Source of the DNA: Colocasia esculenta
Lineage: Eukaryota; Streptophyta; Magnoliopsida; Alismatales; Araceae
Direction: 5' to 3'
NCBI GenBank assembly: GCA_014218235.1
Contig: CM024753.1
Coordinates: forward strand, 6,014,001-6,078,000
Length of the DNA: 64,000 nucleotides
The first letter of the stretch is position 1. Every line of letters starts with the position of its first letter. Below the pieces are notes generated by a model. That model saw nothing but the letters and a program-made list of their open reading frames with translations. It was not told where the DNA came from and did not search any database. Shown here piece after piece: positions 44,275-57,242 of this stretch. A program made the translations under genes and the position numbers.

Positions 44275-45696
44275 TCACCAGTGCGTATCCGGCCTTTTCG
44301 ATGTCGGAGTAGCGTTGTTCTGCCCCCCGCAAGGCTTTGCTAGTGTAGTAGACCGGAAGGGACTTCGGTCGTCTTCCCTCACGAGCACCGAGCTGATTGA
44401 GTAGTCGGTGGCTGAGATGTAGAGGAATAACTCTTCTCCTGCAAGGGGCTTACTCAAGGTGGGGACATTAGCTAGATGTGCCTTGAGCTCGTCAAATGCC
44501 CTCTGGCACTCGTTGTTCCATTCAAACCGACCTTTCCTTAATACGTTGAAGAATGGTCGGCACTTCTCGGCAGACTTAGACATGAACCTGCTCAGGGCAA
44601 TGATTCGGCCGTTAAGCCTTTGTACCTCTTTGATGGTCCTCGGGGCCGTCATGTCGAGGATGGCTTGCACCTTATCAGGGTTGATGTCGATGCCTCGGCT
44701 TGAGACGAGGTAGCCCAGGAACTTCCCCGCACGAACGCCGAAGACGCATTTCTCGGGGTTGAGCTTCATCCCGTATTGACGGAGGATGTCAAATGCCTCA
44801 GCCAAATCTCGAACGTGATCCTCGGTCCTCCGGCTCTTCACCAGCATGTCGTCGATGTAGATCTCCATGGTCCTCCCGATTTGTTTTTCGAACATCATGT
44901 TGACGAGCCTTTGATACGTGGCGCCTGCATTCTTCAACCCGAATGGCATTCTGGTGAAGCAATACAAACCTTTCTCAGTGGTGAAGGAAGTCTTCTCCTC
45001 GTCTTCGGGAGCCATCCTGATCTGGTGATATCCCGAGTAGGCGTCGAGGAAACTGAGAAGCTCATGCCCTGCTGTTGAGTCAACGAGTTGATCTATGCGG
45101 GGAAGAGGGAAGCTATCCTTTGGGCAGGCTTTGTTGAGGTCGGTGAAGTCTACGCACATGCGCCACTTCCCATTGGCCTTCCTGACGAGGACTACGTTTG
45201 CTATCCACTCCGGATAGAACGCGTCCCGGACGGTGCCCGCTTGAAGGTACTTCGTCAAGTTCTCGTCTACGACCCCCTGATGATCTGCTGAGAGGGGACG
45301 CTTCTTCTGGCGCACGGGTCGAGCTCTGGGATCCACCTTTAGGTGATGTTGAATCACCTCGGGGTCGATCCCTGGGAGATCATTTTCGGCCCACTCAAAG
45401 ACGTCGCCGCTCTCTGTGAGATAACGGACCAACTCCGCCTCCAGCTCATGGAGTTCGGTGCCGATTTCCAGGGATCTCCCGCTGGCTATTTCGATGTGCT
45501 TTGTCTGCTCGGCAGGCTCATGCCTCTCACCATCAACGTCATACTCAGGCCTGTACTCGGGAATAGAGGGTTCCTTTGCTTTAATGGAGTTTACATAGCA
45601 CTTGCGGGCTTCGGTTTGGTCCCCCGAGACCTCCCCTATCCCGCATGGTGTTGGGAACTTCAGTTTTTGATGATAGGTAGATGGAACCCCTCCCAA
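44275..45696 (-). pseudogene. Gypsy reverse transcriptase with first RNase H
   Basis: Single 473-codon ORF. RT signature blocks: WRMCVDFTDLNKACPKD, FLDAYSGYHQI, FTRMPFGLKNAGATYQRL and the catalytic YIDDMLVKS, then the thumb/connection with FLGYLVSSRGIDINPDK and SRFMSKSAEKCRPFF, and the start of RNase H (LYISATDYSISSVLVRED). The frame is lost near 44340. Upstream, two frameshifts and a stop at about 45700-45830 separate it from protease. Confidence 0.93.
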
Positions 45697-45699
45697 CTT

Positions 45700-46130
45700 C
45701 CCTAAAAGCCCCCGGCCAAGATGGCGTTGTAGGCCGACTTCACTTTGACAACCAGGAAGTCGACCTCAACGGTTACAGAGCGTGGACTAGACCCGAGTGT
45801 GACTTTCAGCTTGATGAACCTTCAGCGTTGACCGGGGATCCGCTGAAGCCGAATAGCGGGGTCGTCACGGGCTTCAGCTCGGTGCTCAGCTTTGTCATCT
45901 TCACGAAACAATCGTAGAAGAGGACGTCTGGGGCCGCTCCGCCATCCACGAGGATTCGATGGGCGTTGTATCTGTCGATGTCGGCGCTGACGACGAGCGC
46001 ATCGTCGTGGGGGAAACTGAGGCCGAAGGAGTCGTCCTCAGAAAATGTGATCACCAGGTTCGACTTTGGGCCGAGCTCCCTGATGTCGAGCCAGCGGCCG
46101 AGGTGTACGCCTTCCGCTTCCTTGTGCTGT
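45700..46130 (-). pseudogene. Gypsy aspartic protease region
   Basis: Contains NAHRILVDGGAAPDVLFYDC: Asp-Gly-Gly at the position of the usual Asp-Thr/Ser-Gly, as often in this lineage, followed by PLFGFSG and, in shifted frames, TVEVDFLVV and AYNAIL. It joins RT only through frameshifts. Confidence 0.75.
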
Positions 46131-47719
46131 CGCCTCCACCCGCCGCACCTCCGGCGAGGACGAGGACCACCCCTTTCTCTCCACGGGGACCGTGCTCCCT
46201 TTCTGGTGTTTGCTCTTTTCGGCGACCATCCACGACGTCCCTGCCGATGAGGCCTCGGCATAGCATCTCGGCGATTTCCAGCTTCAGACTGCAGCACTGG
46301 TCGGTAGTATGGCCGAAGCCTTTGTGGTAGTCGCAGTAAAGGTCGGCGCCGCGCCCTGAAGGTGGTTTAGCCAACAGCTCGGGACATCGGAACTCGGGTA
46401 GCTTCTTGATCACAGGCAGTATCTCGGAGGGAAGTCGGCCGAAGCATGGCAAATCACGCGATCGGCGGTACTCGTCTGAGTGGCGGTCGCTGGATCGACG
46501 GTTCGAGTCCGACCTCCGATCTCCACGAGCCGAGCTGTCTTCTTCTTCACCCTCTTGCTTTCTGATGCTTTGCTTAATTCAGCAGGACGGCTCAACTTGC
46601 CTGCAGCGCCGAGAGTAGACTCCAACCTCGAGTACTTCTGCATACGAGATAGAAGGTCGGAGAGACTCACAGGTGGCTTTTTGGCAATGGACGCCACGAA
46701 GGGAGAGTTGGAGCACACTCGGGTGAGGATGTTGACCGTCGTCCGCAGGTCGAGGTCAACAACTTTCATTACTTCAAGCTGGAACTTCTTGGCGTAGTCC
46801 CAGAAGAGCTCTCCGTCCTTCTGAGTTACGAGCCACAGATCATCCGTGCAGAGGGAGTGCTAAACCGTGCTGTAGAAGTGGTCCAGGAACCGCTACGCGA
46901 ACTCGGGGAAGGAGCTGATGGATCTCGGCGGGAGAGCCTGAACCATTGTAGTGCGGCGTCGTCCAGAGTTGACATGAACGCCCGACACCACAGGGCATCG
47001 GTGAGGCTGACCATCTCGATTTGCCCCTGAAATTGTCAAGATGATGAACGGGGTTAGTGGTTCCGTTGTATCGCCTGAACTTGGGGAGCTGCATCTTCGC
47101 GGGGACCAACGCCGAGGTGATTTCTTCGGAGAAGGGCGACGTGGTTAGCAGGGTCGCCACTGAGGGTGCCCGAGTTCCTCGCTACAGAGCCTCGATCTTC
47201 TGGTTCATCTCCTGGAGATCGCTCTTCCATCGAGGCTCCGGTAGTGGGGCGTTGAAGGGGACTGGAGTCGACTCGGCCGTGTAGTGATCCGCGTCCGTCA
47301 TCCGAGGGGCCCCCTGCTCTAAAGCCGAGGCCGCAACGCCTTGTGTCGCCATTGAAGGAGGCGGCGGCAGTTGAGCCGAAGGGGCGAGAGCGGCCCCCCG
47401 GCCATCTGCCAGACTTGTTGAAACTGCCGGAGGTGCCGGCTGCGTCCCGATGGCGTCGTTGCCGCCACGACATCTGGGGCGGGAATCGCCGGCCGGTTGG
47501 CTGCTTCCACCTGGGCCGTCATTTGTTGCTGCTTCTGTTCCATGCGTGCCAGGATCTCGTGGAGCCCGGCCACGAGGTTTTCGACGCGGTCGAGTCGAGA
47601 GGAGGTGTTTGAGCCTTGTTCTCCATACCGGATCCCCCTCCGGCGGTTCCCTCCTCGATGACGGCAAGAGGTACTTCATCCTCTGACGCGCGAGTTGTCA
47701 TCTTACCTTTGGGAGCCAT
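46051..47719 (-). pseudogene. Gypsy gag
   Basis: Starts MAPKGKMTTRASEDEVP 27 nt after the primer-binding site. Scattered over three frames are a Pro/Gln-rich N-terminus, the core (WCRAFMSTLDDAALQWF, LPPRSISSFPEFA then a stop, LFWDYAKKFQLEV) and a zinc-knuckle-like CDYHKGFGHTTDQCCSLK near 46310. At least three frameshifts and two in-frame stops. Confidence 0.85.
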
Positions 47720-47745
47720 TAGAGCTTGCTTTTTTGTTACGAAAT

Positions 47746-47763
47746 TCCCACAGACGGCGCCAA
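47746..47763 (-). other. Primer-binding site of the Tat gypsy element
   Basis: Minus-strand TTGGCGCCGTCTGTGGGA, three bases inside the 5' LTR; same site as at 6151 and, decayed, at 25198. Confidence 0.85.
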
Positions 47764-47765
47764 AA

Positions 47766-48459
47766 TGTTACTGCTGGAGTAACGGGATCGGCCTTAGCCG
47801 AGAGACTCCTCGGAAGGGGGACTGTTGCTTGCGCGAAGCCAACGCTTTCCTGCAAGACCACCGAGTCACCTCAGTGGGGAAACCCTCCGACGATCAAGTT
47901 AGTGGGAGAATGATGGAGACAGAGGGTTCAGAATGGAAGAAGATCGCATACCTTTCCCACGGAGGAGGCTTCCCTTTATATAGTGTTTCTACCAGGACAA
48001 CTTGGTTGGACACGATCTGCACGTATCGCCTAGATATCGGTCCACGATCATCGTGGATTCAGATTTGGACCCGAGAATCTCGGTCCTCACTCCGCTCTCT
48101 CCACGACGCCGGATTCTTAGGGGGCCTTGACTGGATCTTTCCTTGGTTAGTTACTTGCAGTTGCTTGACGCTCACACTTCGCGATTCGTGAGATATTCTA
48201 ATGATCCGAACTTTCCTCTGAAGCCCTCCGAACTAACAGGAGACAGCTGTCGCAATGTGTTTGCTCATCGGACTCGGGACCGAGTACTTGAATATTCGAG
48301 CGAGCTTACGACACTGGGCTGCCCTGAGAAGGAATTGAGTTCCTTCAGATTCTTCTTCGGAAAAAAGGGAGGACTCGGGGCCGATGTGGGAGCTCGGGGA
48401 TCACCATGTGTCACCGGTCTTATAACCGGGCATGAGGCCTCGAGGGTCATCCTGTATCA
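47766..48459 (-). repeat. 5' LTR of the Tat gypsy element (694 bp)
   Basis: TG..CA ends, adjoining TSD AAGAG at 48460-48464. Minus-strand TATATAAAGGG (plus 47974-47982) is the likely LTR promoter. Confidence 0.95.
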
Positions 48460-48464
48460 AAGAG

Positions 48465-49009
48465 GAATACTTCTTGTAACACTAATGACACGAGTTGCAA
48501 AAAAGAAAACCTTATTAATTGGAGAAGAGAGAAAGTCATCTACTTTTTATCAATAAGATATTGTTTGCAATTCACATCATCATTATTATAAGGTTAATTT
48601 TATAATAAATATTTTTCTAAAACTAGAGACTCGATAAGAGAGAGATCTTAGAGTGATAGAGATAGAGATAATACACAGAAGATTTACATATTTCAAAGAT
48701 GCGTCTTTCTATATCCAGTCCCATCTTTTACCTGGCCAGTCCAGTGTTAGGATCGATTGACTGGAGCGCAGGCCATGCACTTAATTGGGGCTATGGGTTC
48801 TGCGCCTACCAAACAACGTGTGCAACACCCTACGTTCCAATCAATCTCAGGGCTGGCCGAATAAAAATATACTTGGTCAATTGAGATTTTATCATTTCTC
48901 TTCTAAATCTATTGAGCCCATCCTTTTTCTTTTGTCCTTCGACTATGGACACAAGATCATAACATAGTTGAGACAGAAGAGTGCAACTTGCTACCTGTTC
49001 CGCCCGAGC
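48465..49009. other. Intergenic DNA
   Basis: AT-rich; no gene or transposon end recognised. Confidence 0.5.
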
Positions 49010-49017
49010 GTCTTGCT

Positions 49018-49655
49018 CAAGGTTTGTAAAGACTTAAGGCGGTCATGAGGCGGTTGGTAATAGCCTCACGAGGCGTAAGCCTCAAAGCGTACTGAGGCGT
49101 AAGCCTCAAAGTGTTCTCGCGGGGGAAGGGTAACCGGGAGCAGCATTCAAGCTCGGGTTCGACCACGCCAAGGACTTCCACACCTACTCCATCACCAGCA
49201 CATCCTGTAAGCAATCCAGAAACCAATCGAGCTAATTACCCGCCCCCCACTCCCACAGATCTCTCTACCCATGATTCAAACAATAGGAAGAGAAAAAAGG
49301 AAAACACATAGGAAATAGAAATGGGAAAAAACAGGGGATCGTGGGCCAAAGTGGAACTGCCGACTGGGCAAATAGGGGATCGTCCCCTCTTCCTGTCAGT
49401 TACTCAGTTACGGCAGAGAAAAGTCCTGGAGTTGAAGAACTCCTTCCGTTTCTTTCGTGCGGATGACCTATTTTCAAAACTTGGTTTAATCGCCTCAAGG
49501 TCGCCTCACTGCCTCAACGCCTCAAGCCGCCTTAATTATGAAAAAACGTAAGCCTCATCTATTTGCTCCAAGGCGTAAGCCTTAAGGCTGTTTGTGGGCG
49601 CCTCGTCTTAAGACGTGCGCCTCACAGCCTTGAGGCGGCGTTTTTTTAAACATTG
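49018..49655. mobile_element. Non-autonomous hAT element (638 bp)
   Basis: Flanked by perfect 8-bp target duplications GTCTTGCT (49010-49017 and 49656-49663). Imperfect terminal inverted repeats CAAGGTTTGTAAAGAC / CAATGTTTAAAAAAAC, followed by dense GAGGCG / CGCCTC words at both ends. No transposase. TSD length and TIR form place it in hAT. Confidence 0.85.
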
Positions 49656-49663
49656 GTCTTGCT

Positions 49664-51474
49664 ATTTGTGGGGCACTTAGATCGCCACACGCCAACAAGA
49701 CATTGGACGTGTGGGGCACCCAGACATTGTTCACCGGTAGTAATCATTTATCGAGATAGAAATCTCGTTTGAGGAATATCCTTGTCATTTTACATTTATG
49801 CAGCAACCCAAAAAAATCATAAATTATCCATTTTATCAATAAAATACGGTATTACCCTAAGATTATACGAGCATATCTCAGCAGTCAGCATAGTCTTCGG
49901 GGATTTTGAATTGGTCTGTATCACTGTACAATCGTTTAAGTTCCATATTCGAACCTATATATGCCACCAGAATCAGTGCCTAGTTTTGCTTTTATTATAC
50001 CGTATAAACAACTCTATCGTTCAGTCACAGTCTGGGGAATATGATCTACTGCTTGCGCTTAGTGTACGTTTGGGTGTGGATTGGAGGAGCCAAGTCCAAA
50101 GCCAGATGAAACTGTTTTATAAACAATTACGTGAAGAGTAATATTTATTTTTGTCTAGCACAAGATTAGCCCACACCAAATCCCTTTTACATATAGAATA
50201 TATTATCGCCTTTATAAATATTTGTAACTATAAATGTGACAAATAGATTCAGTCCGACACGTACAATATGCAGTATAACCTATCATCTTCATATTTATTT
50301 ATCATTTTTATATTTATTTGTCACTCTTATTTATTAAAAATGATAAATAACTATAAAAGCGACAAATAAATTTTATAGAGACACGGTGTGCATGGGAGTC
50401 TGCATGCTGTCAGACTACGCTAATCTGGTGCTGAATAGCTATATTAATTTTACTTTACTTTCAGTCTATACTGAAATTAAGTATTTCTCTTATGTGAATT
50501 ATACTCTCCACTTATCCACATTTTCCTTGGACGTTGTTGTCATGTCAGATTTCTCTTGTACCTGATGTAGTTTGAATGGCGCAATTGCTATAGTATACTG
50601 ATAGATGACATAACTATGACAGTGGGCACCAGTTAAGATCTAGAATCTTGTACTACTACTCCATCCTTGTAGACTACCACGTACGTCTTCGTACATACGT
50701 TCATAGAAATTGGTCATGAGGAGCTAACTAAGCAGCCAGACCTTTTATATGTATGAAGATTGTGAAGACATATATATAGCCAGGCTTCTGAATTCTCCCT
50801 TCATCTTTGACTTGTCAGTGTCTCTTCTAACTTTTTTTTCAACGCTCGAAGGTTCAGTTTTGTGCTTCGTCCCCGTGAAAAGACACAGGGTTAACCCACT
50901 AACACTTCACAATCTTTTGGGATATATGTGTATGTGCTAATCAATGTCTTTTCCACAGTTGCCTACTTTGATAGAGCAAATTTTCCTACCTTGGTCGGTA
51001 ATGCCTATCAAAGTCCAATTTATCGATCTTATCTTGGATGTCGGTGCTTATCAAGAGATCACTACTAATCTATTATATTATTATCAAAGTCTAATCTATT
51101 ACATTAATCTTTAATATCAACTTTAAAAAATTTTCAAAAAATTCTTTATCAATGCCGGTGGGAGTTGAATTTCTAACTTCTAACCTCTTCTTGCTATACG
51201 TAAAGTGCTACTATTAAACCATTCATTGTTATATTTCTTATCAAGACACACAATGTGAATCATCTGAATTCTCGCGCTATCCAAGAGGCCAAGACATTAA
51301 TTATCGAGCATCTCTAACACGATTCACTGTAGTGTACTAGACAGCGGCAAGAGCAACTAGATTAGCAACTACTTTTGTACTAATTGCATCCTCATGGAAC
51401 ACATTAATGTTCGACGTTAAGAGTACTATATATCTTTAAAGGAGGGAAATCTACTTGTGTCACATTAATGCACT
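49664..51474. other. Intergenic DNA
   Basis: AT-rich; repeated words such as ATAAATAACTATAAAAG near 50220-50370. No gene recognised. Confidence 0.5.
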
Positions 51475-51483
51475 TAACATTGT

Positions 51484-51675
51484 GAGTGGAGATCCTCTCC
51501 ACCCGCGGGTGGAGGGGACTCCATCAGTACAAGAGCGCCGGCGGATGTTTTTTTGGGTTGACCCTTGTGTGTGTGTATTTTTTTTTTTTACCCAAAAATT
51601 TAACCCAAAAAACACCCGCCGGCGCCTTGTACTGCTGGAGTCCCCTCCACCCGCGGGTGGAGAGGATCTCCACTC
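51484..51675. mobile_element. Mutator-type MITE (192 bp)
   Basis: Almost entirely inverted repeat: ~80-bp arms starting GAGTGGAGATCCTCTCCACC, each containing the palindrome CCACCCGCGGGTGG, joined by a short T/A-rich loop. Flanked by perfect 9-bp target duplications TAACATTGT (51475-51483 and 51676-51684), diagnostic of the Mutator superfamily. No coding capacity. Confidence 0.9.
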
Positions 51676-51684
51676 TAACATTGT

Positions 51685-54600
51685 AGGCACTTGTTTCGAT
51701 TGGACACCACTAGCTTCCCCTCCTCTTAATTAATAATACAAACTGGTCTGGAACGAACTATTCCCTCGGATCAAAGCATGACTTCGTAGATGCGTTTGTC
51801 TGATCAGTTTGAAGGTAATGAGTGCAACTCCACCTTCGGCTATTCCCAGTATTCAACGAATGATTGAGGCAAAACACTAGCATGCTTAGTGTTTCATGAC
51901 TAGAGATCTGGGTCCTCAATTAAAAAAATTAGAAGAAAACCACAAGTGACTCATTTATAATATTGACACTCCACTTTGTGCCACCTGAACATCATGAAAG
52001 ACAGACTCTATAGTTTTGCCTTTACTACTCCTGAGTCAATGGGAAGGCTAGGAGACAACAAAGCCAAAAAGATCAAATTCTTCCACAATTTAATTGAACA
52101 ACCTTTGTGCTACTGTGTCTTTTGCATAGTTTTATGATTTGTTCTATGTAGGACTATCCAATTATCCCTTCCCATGTGGGATGGGGTTCCTGGGTCGTGG
52201 TACAATGTGCTTGGCTTATTGTGCTTTCGAAAAGATGCAACATACAAAATACATAAGGACACCATGACCCTTCCCACCGATCGGTAGCCATGAGGGACGA
52301 ACGTGCAAGGAATGTGATTTGTTCTAACATAGACAGTACAACTTAGTGCACCGTGTCTATTAGCCACTAGAACTTAGAAACTATGTTAATATGCTCCTTT
52401 AGATAGCTAGGGATCTATGATCAGACTCCAAGACTTCTCTATCCCAACTAGGATATATGAGAAATGTTTATTATTTAAGTAGTCAGATAAAAATGCATTG
52501 TTAGAACCACTGTGCAGAATGCTATTAAGCCTGCGTGGATATATCTCATCAGTTTTTTGACCTTTTTTTTATGTAGATCTGTTTTCCCAACACAAAAGTT
52601 ATTTGTTCTTCTTAGTTGGTTTGTCATTTTTAATTAGTTATTTATTATCTTTAATATTAAGGGTAATAAAAAGTTAATTAAGGAGAGGTAAAATAATTTT
52701 TTGCATAATAAAATTATTTGTTTTATTTGCTACTCTTAACGCTAAGAGATGACAAATAATAGATCAAAGATGATACATAATTTTATGGGGAATGATGTAG
52801 AATATTTAGCGCTCTTATTGAGATGTTGTAAAAATATCTAATGAGTAAATATTCATGCTGGATAGGAGTCCGTAAGGATATCTATTTCTTGACAAGTTAT
52901 TTATTTATTTTATTTTATTATTAATCATTCTTAATTAGTTATTTGTCATTCTTAATATTAAAAGTGACATTATATAAAAATATTATTCAACAAATCATTT
53001 GTATCTCTTATTTAACAATTTGTCACTCTTAATAAATTATTTATCACTCTTATTTTACTATTAAACACACTTAATATTAAAAATGATAGTGATATATAAA
53101 TATTTAAAAGAATATTTAATACTTCTATGGAAGTGGACTTGCGCATGCTAACATACGAACAAATAACATACTAAAGGTGTAGTTGTCCTGCCCATTCATA
53201 GGTACAACTAGCATAGCATTTGTAGATAAAAGTTAAGCTCCTCTTCCCAAGCAGTCGGTGAGCTCCTTTTCCCAAGCAACACACTGGCACTTGTTTCTTT
53301 TCCACGGCAATCATGGGCGCCCTCCCCCTCAACAACGGGCATGTATGTTGGCCTCCACCGCATAATGTCCTCCAAATCCTCCACCGCCTCTCTGTCCTGA
53401 GCACGAGAGGAGGTACTGATGAGATTTGAATGATTGTTCTTCAAATGTGTGGCAGTTGTCTTTTCATGTACTGGTTACTTCGAAATCGTGCGACTTCGTG
53501 GTGCCCTAAAAATAATGGGAAGACAGGACATCATGTCACTGGTAGGCACAATTCCTCCCATCTGTTGGTTCTTTAATCACTCTCCCTCTTAACATGCGTG
53601 CCTGTCTCTTGATGCTATGCAAAGTTCTTTTGGGGCAACACAAATGACTGAACTTTAGAATATTAGCATTAAAATAGATTTTAGTTTGATCTTTTCTAAC
53701 AAAAAGAAAACAGTTCGAACTTAATTGCTACCCATTTAGTGTCGGTCCAAAGTATAGAGAGATGAGTTCCACAACATATAAATATACAGTTATATTTTGA
53801 TGTTATAAGTATATTTTTGTATTTATAATTGTATTATGATACTTATGTTTATATTCTAATGAACGTTCGTCAAAATATAATTGTAGTATGAGAATACATT
53901 TGTAAATATAATGTTGTATTAAAATATTTATAGTATATTTTAATGCGTATGATTATATCTTAATATTAATTATTTTAATTTGAAAAACATTTTCAGATAA
54001 AAACAATATTTTGAAAAAGAAATTTAAGACATTTGACGTCCTCCTATTTTTGCACTTACGAGATCTAGAAAAAGTTGGGCCCTATAATATATTAATTATT
54101 ACGGGACCCATCATTCTTGTGTCTTGAGCGGTGCAGGATGAAAACTTCACAGAAGAGAACTTAGTCTACGAATGCGGAATATTCTTCTGTTTACAATCCA
54201 AAAGTTTCATAATCTACTTTTGTGCGCTGAAATGGCTTCCTATTCACACTTTAATCTCTAATACACGGAAACTTGGCTTGTCTTCCAAACGCATTTGCAG
54301 CCGCTAACTTTACCCCTCTCATGTTCCTTTCGGTCGTCTTAGATAGATGGAGGAGAATATTGGATGTATTTGGGCCAATCGTGTGTTTGTACGTGGGGTT
54401 GTGAGAGACAGCATTGTCTTCTTTCACTGTATATAATGAAGGTGGCTTTTGCGGATCGAAAAGCATCGTTAAAAAAGTATGAGGTTCTTGCTGAAAGTTT
54501 GCAATGGAGGTCGTGGGGAGGTCTCGTTGCTCTCCTCCATTGTGGAGGGGTCATCATTGAAGCATCAAGAAAGGGACACCCAACAACGTTTTGTTCAGAT

Positions 54601-54938
54601 GAAATCCCACACAGACACAGTGACCTCCATGAACCTTCGGCGCATGGTGGGTACTGCTCTCCTGCAGTACCCTCTCCCTGTCGCTCTCTCACATGGCGTT
54701 CTCCATTCTGATCACAACCCGAGCTTTGATGCCAAGACCAATGGCAAGGGTCCATCATTACAGTGCAAGTGAAGGCCTACAACTGAGGGGAGTCTTGAGA
54801 GTATGCGCTGGTCGTAAAGCGACTGAAAGCGAGGAAGAAGCCATGGAAGAGTTGACGAATACAAGCTATCTGTAAAGTCGAGGAACACGAAGATATGGCC
54901 GCTGCGCCCACAGGCACTCAGGCATATTGCTGAGCCTT

Positions 54939-54971
<33 letters not shown>

Positions 54972-55005
54972 CTTTTCCCTTTTCCCAGACGTGTCTAAGC
55001 ATGCA
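51685..55005. other. Intergenic DNA
   Basis: AT-rich; recurrent TTAGTTATTTGTCATTCTTA-like words at 52610-53060 and a (TA)n run at 54940-54969. ORFs at 54339-54758 and nearby show no recognisable domain. Confidence 0.5.
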
Positions 55006-55010
55006 TCTCC

Positions 55011-55996
55011 TGTTGAATATAAAACGTGGAGTATGACATATTCATGGCATAAATCGGATACACAGAGATGCACACAAAATTATAGCAAACAGTATACGGA
55101 AATAATGTAAATGACAACAACCAAAATATAGCATACATGAGACGAATTGCAGAAATATACATGATGAATAGGCAGAAACGATGCAGTAGAAGCGCGTCAA
55201 AAAGACTCCCCTTAAAAAAGATATCGCCTCCACAAGAACAGTGCATCGGGTATGGCGGTCATCTTCCAGGATACGACTACTACCACGAGATTAACATTCG
55301 CACCTATGTAATCTCGTAAAACTATGCAATCTGTAAACCTAATCCTCTTTAGACGAAATGGAAGGGAAAGAGAACGTGCACCGAACACCGCGAGACGCGG
55401 CGAGAACGGTCAGACACAGGCACAGCGAAGGCGGCGCCGGACGTCTGAAGATGCGCTACCGGCCGCGAAGAGCGATGCAGACACGGGACCGAGAGCAGGA
55501 GCGCGCAGGCAGGGAGCGGTTCCTCTGAGAGTCGAACAGGCGTGTTTCCCGAGAAGACGAGACAGTAACCACCATTAGGAATCCCTAATCACGCCCTTAT
55601 GCGCCTCACGCATCCGCAAGCCAAAAATAATGGGCCCAATTGGAGAACCGGCCCAAACAGCTCCAACTCTCCAAGAAAGGGCAAAAACGCAAATAGAAGA
55701 AGTAAAAAGGTGCCAAGACAAGCCGGCTGGACCGCGCCATCACACGCCGCGCCCACCCATCCCTGCCCGGCCCGACGGTGCGCGTGTGTTATGGTTCAAC
55801 ATAGCCCCATCTTTGTCTATAAGACATAGTCTCCTACACCTTTGGGGTTATATAGTCCTCATACTCTTTAGAGTTTCCAATATGGGACTAAAAACCTCAT
55901 ACATAAGGAGACCAAACCAACACACACCCCTTACTTCATCAACCTTGAGTTTTTCCTTTCTATTATAGATTGCCTCTCAATCACCCACATTCAACA
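55011..55996 (-). repeat. 3' LTR of the copia element (986 bp)
   Basis: TG..CA ends; 28 bp longer than the 5' LTR through small indels. Confidence 0.93.
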
Positions 55997-56009
55997 TTCC
56001 CCACAAACT
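55997..56009 (-). other. Copia polypurine tract
   Basis: Minus-strand TTTGTGGGGAA directly before the 3' LTR, the typical copia GTGGGGA-type tract. Confidence 0.6.
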
Positions 56010-56815
56010 CAAGGTTTGATAACGGGGAATAAACATAAGAGGATAAACATACCATGCTTTCAGTAAAGGTACCTTTCGGGTTTGAACCCTTACCTTAGTC
56101 TTTTAACTTTTACCCCAACAGAATCGAAGTGAATACAATCTTGAACTTGATTATTTATGTGAGGGTACTTGCTAAGAGACAACACAATATAAGGTTTTTT
56201 TAGATAGCAATTTATAAACTTAGCGCTTTAAAGGCCATGCGCTCAATCCTGTATCATAAGTACATTCAGGAACAACCCAATTCTTTTAACTGCGGCCCCA
56301 CAGTAGTACTTATTTAGGTGGGCTTCTCTAAGGATATACTGCTAATATCCTGCCTTACTAGGCTTGAACCCATTCAGAGTAATGAAACTCTCCTATATGC
56401 AGCAGTATTAGGCACTTGGTCAGGTTATCAGGGGATAGACACAGATACAATGTATCAAAATAGTAAGTGCCTCCAAATTCTCTTAGCAGATTGTTGTTAC
56501 CACATTGAACCTACTTTGTGGGGTCTCCACTCAGATAGGTTGGGTTGCCTCTGCAGGAGAATAAATGATGGGTTTCAGTCCCATCCCCAACCTGAAATTC
56601 TGGACTTTCTTTTTATCAAGTCCTTTAGTCAGAGGATCAGCTAAATTGTCATTGGTACCAATAAAGTCTACATCGATCACTCCCTGAGACACTAAATCCC
56701 TTACAGACTCAATCTGATTTGGATGTGTCTCCTTTCCTTTTGGTTGTACTTTGAACTCTTGACCTTTGCAATTGTGGTCATGTTATCACAATGCACAGAG
56801 ATCGCAGGAGAAGGC

Positions 56816-57242
56816 TTACACATTGGGGAAGTTCTGATAGAAGACCCCTAATCCACTCAGCCTCCAACCAGTGGTATCCAAAGCACACAACTCAGCCTCA
56901 AAAGTAGACCGAGATAAGATGGTCTGTTTAGAAGACCTCCAGGTGACTACACCACCTGCCAAAGTAAAAACATACCGTGAAACACCATTACTCCCTGAGT
57001 TTTCAGCTATCCAGCTTGCATCACTAAATCCTTCCAGGACAACAGGGATCTCCAAAATGCAAGCCTAGGATAATACTACCTTTTAGGTACCTCAAAACCC
57101 TATCTAGCCCATCCCAGTGAGTTTGGTCAGGACAACTTGTGTATCTGCTAAGTTTAGACACTGCATATGAAATGTCAGGCCTGGTACAATTAGCTAAATA
57201 CATCAAGTTTCCTATAACCTGAGAATATCGTAATTGAGACAC
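56816..57242 (-). pseudogene. Copia RNase H
   Basis: Reads YSQVIGNLMYLANCTRPDIS and YAVSKLSRY (RT-RNase H connection), then after a frame change near 57040 GFSDASWIAENSGSNGVSRY and SSKQTILSRSTFEAEL: the D and E of copia RNase H in order. Confidence 0.85.

Larger units (their letters stand above)
36822..48459 (-). mobile_element. Full-length Ty3/gypsy retrotransposon, Tat lineage (11.6 kb)
   Basis: Bounded by perfect AAGAG target duplications (36817-36821 and 48460-48464). LTRs 36822-37514 and 47766-48459 both run TGTTACTGCTGG..CCTGTATCA and differ at roughly 25-30 positions by eye (about 4%), a fairly young insertion. Coding order on the minus strand: PBS, gag, protease, RT, RNase H, a second RNase H-like domain, integrase; then an antisense (plus-strand) ORF region before the 3' LTR. 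The Tat clade is indicated by the extra RNase H and the antisense ORF. Several frameshifts and stops make it non-autonomous. It lies about 0.6 kb downstream of the NIP gene, pointing toward it. Confidence 0.95.

Noticed and set aside
45700..47686. Plus-strand ORFs of 70-123 codons over gag
   Set aside because: Antisense shadows of gag/protease; only the minus strand shows gag core, zinc knuckle and protease motifs.
55324..55829. Arg-rich ORFs in the copia LTR
   Set aside because: They lie in the GC-rich LTR core and are repeated, altered, in the other LTR at 60873; LTR sequence, not a gene.
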